Source: Astragalus membranaceus
Taxonomy: Eukaryota > Streptophyta > Magnoliopsida > Fabales > Fabaceae
Assembly: GCA_039519185.1 (NCBI GenBank)
Contig: JAZGSX010000010.1
Coordinates: 1,116,001-1,180,000 of the forward strand
Length of the DNA stretch: 64,000 bases
Direction: 5' to 3'
Shown: positions 30,619 to 40,258 of the stretch, piece by piece
How the letters are laid out: each line of letters opens with the position of its first letter
Position numbering within the stretch: position 1 is the first letter of the stretch
Made by a program: the position numbers and the translations under genes
Notes under the pieces: model-generated
Told to the model about the DNA's origin: nothing
Seen by the model: the letters and a program-made list of their open reading frames with translations, nothing else
Databases searched by the model: none

Positions 30619-33148
30619 TGTAACGCCCCAAAATAATTTAATTATTTATTTAATTAAGTTATTTAAGGCTTACAATATTTATTTAATTTAATTAAATAAT
30701 TCGAGTTTAAGTATTTTATTTTATTTTATTAGGAGGTGCCGTTACTAATTAAGTGGTGCGAGCAAGGGCCCGTGATCCACAATTAGGCCCGTGGCCCATT
30801 TCTTTGGCATAGGAGTCGAATTCATTGGGGTCTAGGGAGTTAGTGGCAATTCACCCAAGTGAGAAAAGAAAGAAAAAAGAAACGTAGAGAGAGTGAGAAG
30901 AGAGTTGCGAAGAGGAGAAGGAGAAAGGGGAGAAGCTCATAGAGAGGAGGTGGAGGCTCATTGGTGGTTCGCATTTTTCACTTGGAGCTTGGCTAACAAA
31001 TTCGACTTCCACAAGGTTAGGGGGTCCTCTTTTTGTTCTTAATACTATGCGAATTGGGTATTGCTTAGGGTTAGGGTCCTAGGTTAGTTCCATGATTGAA
31101 TTGTGTTGTTGATGAGGAATTATAATATTGTGATGCTTGTTGTTGAATTATTATGTTGAGAATTTTATGATTGATGCTTGAGTTGTGGCTAAATGCGAAT
31201 TGGATGCCCTATGTTTGATCATATGTCTCATTGGTGCTTATTTGGTGAAATTGGGGATTCATGGTGACATTTTAATTATATATATATATGAGTGTTTTGG
31301 TGATTTTTAATTGATAATTGAAAGTGGAAAAATTCTGTTTAGAAGTCCCTAGGCGCCTTGGGCGCCATAAGCATGTTGCTGAAAAATTCTGTGTTGCGCC
31401 TAGTCATGGGCACCAGGCGCCCAGCAGTGTGCTGCGCCTGTTTTCCAAAAATTCTGTTGCCCTGTGTTGCCATTCTGTGCCATTCTGTGTTGCTGTCTCT
31501 GTTGCCTGTGTTGCCATCCAGTGTTCCTGTGCTGCCAGTTTTGGCACATGTTGCTTGTGTCATGGGCGCCAAGGGCCCCAAAGTTCTGGTGATAGTTTTG
31601 TGAAAATTGTTTTCAGGTTTTTATACTTGGGTAAAATGGCTCATGAAAACTGATTTTGGTCAAGAAAGGAGTTGAGATGCGTATTTTCACTAGGTGCCTA
31701 GTGCATGGGCGCCAAAATTAAAGTTCAGCTTTTGATAAAATTTTTATGGAGTTTTCATGTCCTGAGCATTTGGCTCGTGTAAAATGAATTTCGAAGAAAA
31801 ATGAGTTGTGTAGCATGTTGGCCTTAGGCGCCTAGTGCTTGGGCGCCATTGTTGCTGTTCCCTGGGCGCGCCTGTGCGCGTTGTTGCTCCTGGGCGCCAG
31901 CGCCTATGCGCTTGTTGCCTTCCTGGGCGCCTAGCGCCTGTGCGCTGTTGCGCGTGTTGTTTCTGGGCGCCAGCGCCCATGCGCCTGTGCGTGTTGCTTC
32001 TCCTGGGCGCCAAGCGCCCATGCGCCAAGCGCTGTGTTGCCCCTGGGCGCCCAGCGCCCATGCGCCAGTTCCAGGATGTCTAACATTTTTCCTAAAATTG
32101 TTTTTAACGTAACTTTTGACTCGGTTATCCAAATTCAACGGTTCAAAATGCGTTTTGAAGCTAATTTCAGTGCCTATCCAATAGTCTCAATTTTATGCAA
32201 AAATAATTTATTTTCACTGGTGTTTCTGGCTGATGGTGTTCAAGTGTCCAAATGGCTATTTTTACCCATTTTCTCTATGTCTTGTCAATGTCCTAAGTTG
32301 GTCTATTTGAATGGGTGTTGGTGTGAGTGGTGAGCTGACTTGGTGAGTGATGATGAGGTGAGATTGGTGAGCAGAGGCTTCGGCCTAATTTTAATTTGGT
32401 GAGTTAATTAATGCACTATGGTGAGACTAGACTTTAAAATGTGAATTGATTGATTGGTGGTGCGTTGTGATGCATTCTCCATAACACCTCATGAAGCATG
32501 TGCATTATTGGTGAGCAGAGGCTACGGCCTAATTTTATTTGGTGAGCAGAGGCTACGGCCTATTTGTATTTGGTGACGGATCCGACATGCATGTACCCGT
32601 GGAGTTTGGGTTGCATTACATGCATAATCATATATTGTATAGTGCTGATTGAAATGAGAATGCTGATTTAATTGTCCCCATTGTTGTGAATTGGTGTGCC
32701 TGGTTTCCTTTTTCCTATGCATAGCTTACTTCTCATATGTTATTAATTATGAAAAGAGACTCACCCTACTGCCTTTATGTTGCTTCTTATGTCGGCAACG
32801 TGCAGGTAATATCGAGTGAAGGATCCCTTCATGCCTTCGTCTGTTAGGAAGTGTCACTCTCTGATACGTAGCACCAGGGGGGGGGGTGTCCTATGTTTAT
32901 GCATTATTTTCCTAAACTGTTAGATTTGATTGGTGATGTATTGGTTTTAAGTTTTAGAACTCATATTTATTCCGCTGCTGATGGTGATTGGTTTTAGTTG
33001 ATGCGAACTAAACATTTTTTCTCTCATGGTGTTATGTATCTTGCTATTTATGAAGTAAATGTAGCACTCGCTTGAATTGTTTTCAAAAAAAAAAAAAGGA
33101 GACTCTGATTTTATTTAAAAATAAAGTTATTAGAAAAGGGGTGTTACA
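30619..33148 (+). repeat. 5' LTR of the intact chromovirus
   Basis: TGTAACGCCCC to GGGGTGTTACA. Signals in order: purine-rich tract (30858-30960), donor-like CACAAG/GTTAGGG at 31016, a TATATATA run at about 31279, GGCGCC-rich islands (31350-31430 and 31825-32070), the shared TAACTTTTGACTCGG block (32110), GGTGAGCAGAGGCT(A/T)CGGCC repeats (32366-32575), and an acceptor-like CAACGTGCAG/GTAATATCG at 32805. No promoter can be fixed from sequence alone. Confidence 0.95.
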
Positions 33149-33152
33149 TTAG

Positions 33153-33165
33153 TGGTATCAGAGCA
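33153..33165 (+). other. Primer-binding site (tRNA-iMet)
   Basis: TGGTATCAGAGCA, four bases after the LTR. The following leader (about 95 nt to the gag ATG) contains CTGTCCGGCCGG and is nearly identical to that of the TR-GAG element at 44490-44597. Confidence 0.95.
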
Positions 33166-33259
33166 GTTCGTTCTGTCCGGCCGGTAGTCGAGTCGTCGTG
33201 TTGAGTAACATTGAGTTTGTTACTCGTTTCTGAGTTTTGTTTCCTGTTGCAGTGCTAGA

Positions 33260-36200
33260 ATGGCCAGACGGGACGATGCTGCACTTGCTGCTGCCTTGCA
33301 GGCTATAGCCGGGGCGATGGGTAATATACCCGGTGCTGTTAATGATGGGACGCGCAATTTGGCTACGTTCCAGAGAGAGAATCCACCTGTCTTTAAGGGC
33401 AAGTATAATCCAGATGGTGCTTTGGCATGGCTGAAAGAGATTGAAAGAATATTCCGGGTCATGGATTGTGATGATGCGCAGAAGGTCAGGTATGGTACCC
33501 ATACGCTGGCAGAGGAAGCTGATGATTGGTGGATGGAGGTGAGGCAGAGATTAGAAGCTGCTAATGAAGAGATAACTTGGGCTGTTTTCCGTAGAGAGTT
33601 CTTGCGGAAGTATTTTCCTGAAGATGTGAGAGGTAAGAAGGAAATAGAATTCCTTGAGCTGAAGCAAGGAAACATGTCAGTGACAGAGTATGCTGCCAAG
33701 TTCACTGAATTGGCTAAGTTTTATCCCCATTATGCTGATGCTGATTCTGAGTTCTCAAAGTGTATTAAGTTTGAGAATGGATTGAGGGCTGATATCAAGA
33801 AAGCTGTAGGGTATCAGAAGATTCGGGTATTCGCTGATTTGATCGACAGTTGCAGGATATATGAGGATGATAGTAATGCTCACTCCAGGGTCATGAGGGA
33901 TCTGAGGGGTAAGTTTCAGAATCGGGGTAAACCGTATGAGGCTCCAGCTGGCAAAGGTAAGCAGAGGTATGCTGACAATAAGAAAGCAAGTGGGGGAGAT
34001 GCCCCTGCGAAGGTTGTGTGCTACAGGTGTGGCAAGCCGGGTCACAAGAGTTTTGACTGCTCAGATAATAAATGTTTCAAATGCGGTAAAGAGGGTCATG
34101 TGGCTGCGAAATGTGAGAAAAGGGATGTGGTGTGTTGCAATTGCGGGGAATCAGGTCATATTAGTACTAAGTGTACTAAGCCGAAGAAAGAGAAGTCCCA
34201 TGGAAAGGTGTTTGCTCTCGCAGGATCAGAGGACACTAATGAGATTCGAGGTACATGTTTTATTAATGGTATTCCCTTGATTGCTATTATTGATACTGGT
34301 GCTACGCATTCATTTATTGCTGCTTTGTGTGCTGAGAAATTGGACCTTGTTTTATCTTCTATGATGAGAGAGATGGTTATTGACACTCCAGCTAAGGGTT
34401 CAGTAACTACCTCTCTTGTGTGTGCTAAGTGCCCTCTGTCAATCTTCGGCAGAGACTTTCTTGTTGATCTAATTTGTTTGCCGTTGGGAGGGTTGGATGT
34501 CATTCTTGGTATGGACTGGTTAGTATTTAACCATGTGCATATTAATTGTTTCCGGAGATCTGTGAGTTTCCTTCCTCCCGAAGAGGAAGAATCGGTGTTG
34601 TTGCCTGCTGGTCATTCGCATAAGGTAATGAAAGAGGGAGTTCATCTGTTTGCTTTGATGGCGTCATTGTCTGCTGAAAATCAGGCAATCATTGAAAGGG
34701 TTCAAGTAGTGTGTGAATTCCCTGAAGTGTTCCCGGATGAAATTCCAAGTGTTCCGCCTGAGAGGGAGGTTGAGTTTGCCATTGATCTTATACCTGGTAC
34801 TAGGCCTGTGTCTATGGCACCGTACCGAATGTCAGCCTCAGAGTTGTCTGAATTGAAAAAGCAATTAGAAGATCTGCTTGAGAAGAAATTTGTAAGACCA
34901 AGTGTGTCACCGTGGGGTGCTCCGGTATTGTTAGTGAAAAAGAAGGACGGGAGTATGAGACTTTGTGTCGATTATAGGCAATTGAACAAAGTGACAATAA
35001 AGAACAGGTATCCGCTTCCCAGAATTGATGATCTGATGGACCAGTTGGTAGGTGCTAAGGTGTTTAGTAAAATCGATTTGAGGTCAGGTTATCACCAGAT
35101 CAAGGTAAAGGATGAAGACATTCAGAAAACCGCTTTCAGAACGAGATATGGGCACTATGAGTATTCTATTATGCCGTTTGGTGTTACCAATGCGCCGGGT
35201 GTGTTTATGGAGTACATGAATCGTACCTTCCATAGTTACTTGGATCGGTTTGTCGTTGTGTTTATTGACGACATTCTGGTGTATTCTAAGACAGAAGAGG
35301 AGCATGCAGAACATTTGAGGTTAGTGCTAGAAGTGCTGAAAGAAAAGAAATTGTATGCAAAATTGTCTAAGTGTGAGTTCTGGCTGAATGAAGTAGGTTT
35401 CCTTGGTCATATTATCTCTGGTAATGGTATAGCTGTGGACCCAGCCAAGGTTGATGCTGTGTCTCAATGGGAGAGCCCGAAGTCAGTTACAGAAATCAGA
35501 AGCTTCTTGGGATTAGCTGGTTATTATAGGAGATTTATTGAAGGTTTCTCGAAGTTGGCACTTCCGTTGACTCAATTGACGTGTAAGGGAAGAGCTTTTG
35601 TGTGGGATGCACGTTGTGAGGAGAGCTTCAATGAGTTGAAAAAGAGGTTGACCACATCGCCCGTTTTGACTTTGCCTGTTCCTGATCGACCGTTTGTAGT
35701 ATATTGCGATGCTTCCAAGATGGGTTTGGGAGGTGTATTGATGCAAGAGGGTAAGGTAGTAGCTTATGCGTCCAGACAGTTGAGGACCCATGAGAAGAAC
35801 TACCCTACTCATGATTTGGAACTAGCTGCAATTGTGTTTGTGCTGAAAATTTGGTGGCACTATCTGTATGGTACCAGATTTGAAGTGTTTAGTGACCACA
35901 AGAGTCTGAAATACTTGTTTGATCAGAAGGAGCTAAATATGAGACAGAGACGTTGGTTAGAATTGCTGAAGGATTATGATTTCGGCTTGAACTATCACCC
36001 CGGCAAAGCTAATGTCGTGGCTGATGCTTTAAGTCGGAAGAGTTTGCATATGTCGGCTATGATGGTGAAAGAGTTAGAGTTGATTGAGCAGTTTCGGGAC
36101 ATGAGTCTGGTTTGTGAAGTGACACCGCAGAGTGTCAGATTGGGGATGTTGAAGATCGGCAATGAATTTTTGGTTAGTGTCCGAGAAGCACAAAAATCAG

Positions 36201-37621
36201 ATGTAAAGTTGGTAGACCTGTTAGTCGTGAATGATCAAGGTGTGGATAGAGATTTCAAGTTAGATTCCCAAGGTGTACTGAGATTCAGAGATAGGATCTG
36301 CATTCCTGACGATGCTGAGATGAAGAGAATGATTCTTGAGGAGAGCCATAGAAGCAAGTTGAGTATTCATCCCGGGGCTACGAAAATGTACCAAGATTTG
36401 AAGAAAATGTTCTGGTGGCCTGGTATGAAGAAGGATGTGGCGCAGTTTGTGTATTCGTGTCTGACTTGTCAGAAGTCTAAGATTGAGCATCAGAAGCCTG
36501 CGGGGTTGATGCAACCATTGGAGATTCCGGAATGGAAATGGGATAGCATTTCCATGGATTTTGTAACTGGTTTGCCAAATACAGTGAGAGGGTTTGATGC
36601 TATATGGGTGGTTGTGGACAGGTTGTCTAAGTCTGCTCATTTCTTACCAATTAATATGACTTATCCAGTTCCAAAGTTGGCAGAAATCTACATCAAGACT
36701 ATTGTGAAGTTGCATGGCGTTCCGCTTAGTATTGTGTCTGATAGAGATCCAAGATTCACGTCTGAGTTTTGGAAAAGTTTGCAGGAAGCATTGGGTTCTA
36801 AGTTGAGGTTGAGCTCCGCTTATCATCCGCAGACAGATGGTCAGACGGAGAGGACTATTCAGTCGTTAGAGGACTTGTTGAGGGCATGTGTTCTTGAGCA
36901 GGGAGGTTCATGGGATTCTCATCTTTCGTTGATAGAATTCACCTATAACAACAGTTTTCACTCTAGTATTGGTATGGCACCGTTTGAGGCGTTGTATGGT
37001 CGGAGATGTAGGACTCCGTTGTGTTGGTATGAATCTGGGGAGAGTGCAGTGTTGGGGCCTGAGATTGTGCGAGAAACAACTGAGAAGGTAAAATTAATCC
37101 GTGAGAAGATGAAAGCGTCGCAAAGTCGACAAAAGAGCTATCATGATAAGAGAAGGAAGGATCTAGAGTTTCAAGCAGGTGATCATGTGTTTCTGAGGGT
37201 CACTCCGGTGACTGGTGTTGGGCGTGCCTTGAAATCTAAGAAGTTAACTCCCCGTTTCATTGGTCCGTATCAGATTACGGAGAGGGTGGGAAGTGTTGCC
37301 TATAGGGTGGCTTTGCCACCTAATCTTTCGAACTTGCATGACGTGTTTCACGTGTCACAACTTCGAAAGTATGTTCCGGACCCGTCCCATGTGATTCAGA
37401 TGGATGAAGTAGAGGTGCGGGATAATCTCACCGTGGAGACTATGCCTGTGCGGATTGAAGATAGAGAAGTGAAGATTCTGAGAGGGAAAGAAATTCCTTT
37501 GGTGAAAGTGGTTTGGTTAGGAGCTGCTGGCGAGAGTATGACTTGGGAGTTGGAGAGTAAGATGCGGGAAGAATATCCGGAGTTGTTTGATTCAGGTAAT
37601 TTCGAGGACGAAATATTCTAA
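33260..37621 (+). CDS. Gag-pol polyprotein of a Tekay/Del-like chromovirus
   Basis: 1453 residues in one frame. Gag domain about 43-165. Three CCHC knuckles at 254-304 (CYRCGKPGHKSFDC, CFKCGKEGHVAAKC, CCNCGESGHISTKC). Protease DTGATHSF at about D345. Reverse transcriptase with the first catalytic Asp in FSKIDLRSGYHQI and FIDDILVYS (D670, D671). RNase H with VVYCDASKMGLGG (D817). Integrase zinc domain H1030, H1037, C1067, C1070, and D1100, D1161, E1197 as the DDE triad. The C-terminus is a group II-like chromodomain (VKVVWLGAAGESMTWELESK), thought to direct integration to heterochromatin. All catalytic residues are present and there is no stop or frameshift. The ATG at 33260 directly follows an acceptor-like CTGTTGCAG and is shared with the relative at 44489. 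Confidence 0.95.
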   Translation: MARRDDAALAAALQAIAGAMGNIPGAVNDGTRNLATFQRENPPVFKGKYNPDGALAWLKEIERIFRVMDCDDAQKVRYGTHTLAEEADDWWMEVRQRLEAANEEITWAVFRREFLRKYFPEDVRGKKEIEFLELKQGNMSVTEYAAKFTELAKFYPHYADADSEFSKCIKFENGLRADIKKAVGYQKIRVFADLIDSCRIYEDDSNAHSRVMRDLRGKFQNRGKPYEAPAGKGKQRYADNKKASGGDAPAKVVCYRCGKPGHKSFDCSDNKCFKCGKEGHVAAKCEKRDVVCCNCGESGHISTKCTKPKKEKSHGKVFALAGSEDTNEIRGTCFINGIPLIAIIDTGATHSFIAALCAEKLDLVLSSMMREMVIDTPAKGSVTTSLVCAKCPLSIFGRDFLVDLICLPLGGLDVILGMDWLVFNHVHINCFRRSVSFLPPEEEESVLLPAGHSHKVMKEGVHLFALMASLSAENQAIIERVQVVCEFPEVFPDEIPSVPPEREVEFAIDLIPGTRPVSMAPYRMSASELSELKKQLEDLLEKKFVRPSVSPWGAPVLLVKKKDGSMRLCVDYRQLNKVTIKNRYPLPRIDDLMDQLVGAKVFSKIDLRSGYHQIKVKDEDIQKTAFRTRYGHYEYSIMPFGVTNAPGVFMEYMNRTFHSYLDRFVVVFIDDILVYSKTEEEHAEHLRLVLEVLKEKKLYAKLSKCEFWLNEVGFLGHIISGNGIAVDPAKVDAVSQWESPKSVTEIRSFLGLAGYYRRFIEGFSKLALPLTQLTCKGRAFVWDARCEESFNELKKRLTTSPVLTLPVPDRPFVVYCDASKMGLGGVLMQEGKVVAYASRQLRTHEKNYPTHDLELAAIVFVLKIWWHYLYGTRFEVFSDHKSLKYLFDQKELNMRQRRWLELLKDYDFGLNYHPGKANVVADALSRKSLHMSAMMVKELELIEQFRDMSLVCEVTPQSVRLGMLKIGNEFLVSVREAQKSDVKLVDLLVVNDQGVDRDFKLDSQGVLRFRDRICIPDDAEMKRMILEESHRSKLSIHPGATKMYQDLKKMFWWPGMKKDVAQFVYSCLTCQKSKIEHQKPAGLMQPLEIPEWKWDSISMDFVTGLPNTVRGFDAIWVVVDRLSKSAHFLPINMTYPVPKLAEIYIKTIVKLHGVPLSIVSDRDPRFTSEFWKSLQEALGSKLRLSSAYHPQTDGQTERTIQSLEDLLRACVLEQGGSWDSHLSLIEFTYNNSFHSSIGMAPFEALYGRRCRTPLCWYESGESAVLGPEIVRETTEKVKLIREKMKASQSRQKSYHDKRRKDLEFQAGDHVFLRVTPVTGVGRALKSKKLTPRFIGPYQITERVGSVAYRVALPPNLSNLHDVFHVSQLRKYVPDPSHVIQMDEVEVRDNLTVETMPVRIEDREVKILRGKEIPLVKVVWLGAAGESMTWELESKMREEYPELFDSGNFEDEIF

Positions 37622-37633
37622 GTGGGGGAGAGT
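37620..37633 (+). other. Polypurine tract
   Basis: AAGTGGGGGAGAG just after the stop codon of gag-pol and immediately before the 3' LTR; primes plus-strand DNA synthesis. Confidence 0.9.
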
Positions 37634-40167
37634 TGTAACGCCCCAAAATAATTTAATTATTTATTTAATTAAGTTATTTAAGGCTTACAATATTTATTTA
37701 ATTTAATTAAATAATTCGAGTTTAAGTATTTTATTTTATTTTATTAGGAGGTGCTGTTACTAATTAAGTGGTGCGAGCAAGGGCCTGTGATCCACAATTA
37801 GGCCCGTGGCCCATTTCTTTGGCATAGGAGTCGAATTCATTGGGGTCTAGGGAGTTAGTGGCAATTCACCCAAGTGAGAAAAGAAAGAAAAAAGAAACGT
37901 AGAGAGAGTGAGAAGAGAGTTGCGAAGAGGAGAAGGAGAAAGGGGCGAAGCTCATAGAGAGGAGGAGGAGGCTCATTGGTGGTTCGCATTTTTCACTTGG
38001 AGCTTGGCTAACAAATTCGACTTCCACAAGGTTAGGGGGTCCTCTTTTTGTTCTTAATACTATGCGAATTGGGTATTGCTTAGGGTTAGGGTCCTAGGTT
38101 AGTTCCATGATTGAATTGTGTTGTTGATGAGGAATTATAATATTGTGATGCTTGTTGTTGAATTATTATGTTGAGAATTTTATGATTGATGCTTGAGTTG
38201 TGGCTAAATGCGAATTGGATGCCCTATGTTTGATCATATGTCTCATTGGTGCTTATTTGGTGAAATTGGGGATTCATGGTGACACTTTAATTATATATAT
38301 ATATATAGGAGTGTTTTGGTGATTTTTAATTCATAATTGAAAGTGGAAAAATTCTGTTTAGAAGTCCCTAGGCGCCTTGGGCGCCATAAGCATGTTGCTG
38401 AAAAATTCTGTGTTGCGCCTAGTCATGGGCACCAGGCGCCCAGCAGTGTGCTGCGCCTGTTTTCCAAAAATTCTGTTGCCTTGTGTTGCCATTCTGTGCC
38501 ATTCTGTGTTGCTGTCTCTGTTGCCTGTGTTGCCATCCAGTGTTCCTGTGCTGCCAGTTTTGGCACATGTTGCCTGTGTTGCTTGTGTCATGGGCGCCAA
38601 GGGCCCATGTTGCTTGTGAAAATTGTTTTCAGGTTTTTATACTTGGGTAAAATGGCTCATGAAAACTGATTTTGGTCAAGAAAGGAGTTGAGATGCGTAT
38701 TTTCACTAGGTGCCTAGTGCATGGGCGCCAAAATTAAAGTTCAGCTTTTGATAAAATTTTTATGGAGTTTTCATGTCCTGAGCATTTGGCTCGTGTAAAA
38801 TGAATTTCGAAGAAAAATGAGTTGTGTAGCATGTTGGCCTTAGGCGCCTAGTGCTTGGGCGCCATTGTTGCTGCTGTTCCCTGGGCGCGCCTGTGCGCGT
38901 TGTTGCTCCTGGGCGCCAGCGCCTATGCGCTTGTTGCCTTCCTGGGCGCCTAGCACCTGTGCGCTGTTGCGCGTGTTGTTTCTGGGCGCCAGCGCCCTTG
39001 CGCCTGTGCGTGTTGCTTCTCCTGGGCGCCAAGCGCCCATGCGCCAAGCGCTGTGTTGCCCCTGGGCGCCCAGCGCCCATGCGCCAGTTCCAGGATGTCT
39101 AACATTTTTCCTAAAATTGTTTTTAACGTAACTTTTGACTCGGTTATCCAAATTCAACGGTTCAAAATGCGTTTTGAAGCTAATTTCAGTGCCTATCCAA
39201 TAGTCTCAATTTTATGCAAAAATAATTTATTTTCACTGGTGTTTCTGGCTGATGGTGTTCAAGTGTCCAAATGGCTATTTTTACCCATTTTCTCTATGTC
39301 TTGTCAATGTCCTAAGTTGGTCTATTTGAATGGGTGTTGGTGTGAGTGGTGAGCTGACTTGGTGAGTGATGATGAGGTGAGATTGGTGAGCAGAGGCTTC
39401 GGCCTAATTTTAATTTGGTGAGTTAATTAATGCACTATGGTGAGACTAGACTTTAAAATGTGAATTGATTGATTGGTGGTGTGTTGTGATGCATTCTCCA
39501 TAACACCTCATGAAGCATGTGCATTATTGGTGAGCAGAGGCTACGGCCTAATTTTATTTGGTGAGCAGAGGCTACGGCCTATTTGTATTTGGTGACGGAT
39601 CCGACATGCATGTACCCGTGGAGTTTGGGTTGCATTACATGCATAATCATATATTGTATAGTGCTGATTGAAATGAGAATGCTGATTTAATTGTCCCCAT
39701 TGTTGTGAATTGGTGTGCCTGGTTTCCTTTTTCCTATGCATAGCTTACTTCTCATATGTTATTAATTATGAAAAGAGACTCACCCTACTGCCTTTATGTT
39801 GCTTCTTATGTCGGCAACGTGCAGGTAATATCGAGTGAAGGATCCCTTCATGCCTTCGTCTGTTAGGAAGTGTCACTCTCTGATACGTAGCACCAGGGGG
39901 GGGTGTCCTATGTTTATGCATTATTTTCCTAAACTGTTAGATTTGATTGGTGATGTATTGGTTTTAAGTTTTAGAACTCATATTTATTCCGCTGCTGATG
40001 GTGATTAGTTTTAGTTGATGCGAACTAAACATTTTTTTTTCTCATGGTGTTATGTATCTTGCTATTTATGAAGTAAATGTAGCACTCGCTTGAATTGTTT
40101 TCAAAAAAAAAAAAAAGGAGACTCTGATTTTATTTAAAAATAAAGTTATTAGAAAAGGGGTGTTACA
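37634..40167 (+). repeat. 3' LTR of the intact chromovirus
   Basis: 2534 bp, nearly identical to the 5' LTR. Most length differences lie in the TA run (38291-38306), near the first GGCGCC region (about 38570-38625), a CTG repeat (38872) and homopolymers. Confidence 0.95.
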
Positions 40168-40258
40168 TGACCTCCTCCACAATACACACAACTTGTATCA
40201 CCTGGGGGGCTTGTTCTATGGCTGCTGCTGTGTTTTCTGTTGGTGCAGCTGCACCAGG
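40168..40258 (-). pseudogene. Athila gag fragment (knuckle region)
   Basis: Starts with the duplicated TGACC and continues the gag frame interrupted at 30618. On the minus strand it encodes a Pro/Ala-rich stretch and VVYCGGGH, the first half of the Athila zinc knuckle whose CP end lies at about 30605. It is bounded on the right by the next LTR insertion at 40259. Confidence 0.8.

Larger units (their letters stand above)
30619..40167 (+). mobile_element. Full-length Tekay/Del-like chromovirus (Ty3/gypsy), apparently intact
   Basis: 9549 bp with both LTRs (2530 and 2534 bp), primer site, uninterrupted gag-pol, polypurine tract and matching TGACC duplications. By eye the two LTRs differ at about fifteen bases plus a few small indels, so insertion was recent. 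It is inserted in Athila gag, in the opposite orientation. With intact coding, PBS, PPT and LTR ends it could be autonomous. Confidence 0.95.

Noticed and set aside
31318..32333. Overlapping open frames on both strands in the chromovirus LTRs, repeated at 38337-39352
   Set aside because: GC-rich islands lack stop codons. The frames are duplicated only because the LTR is, and they match no family.
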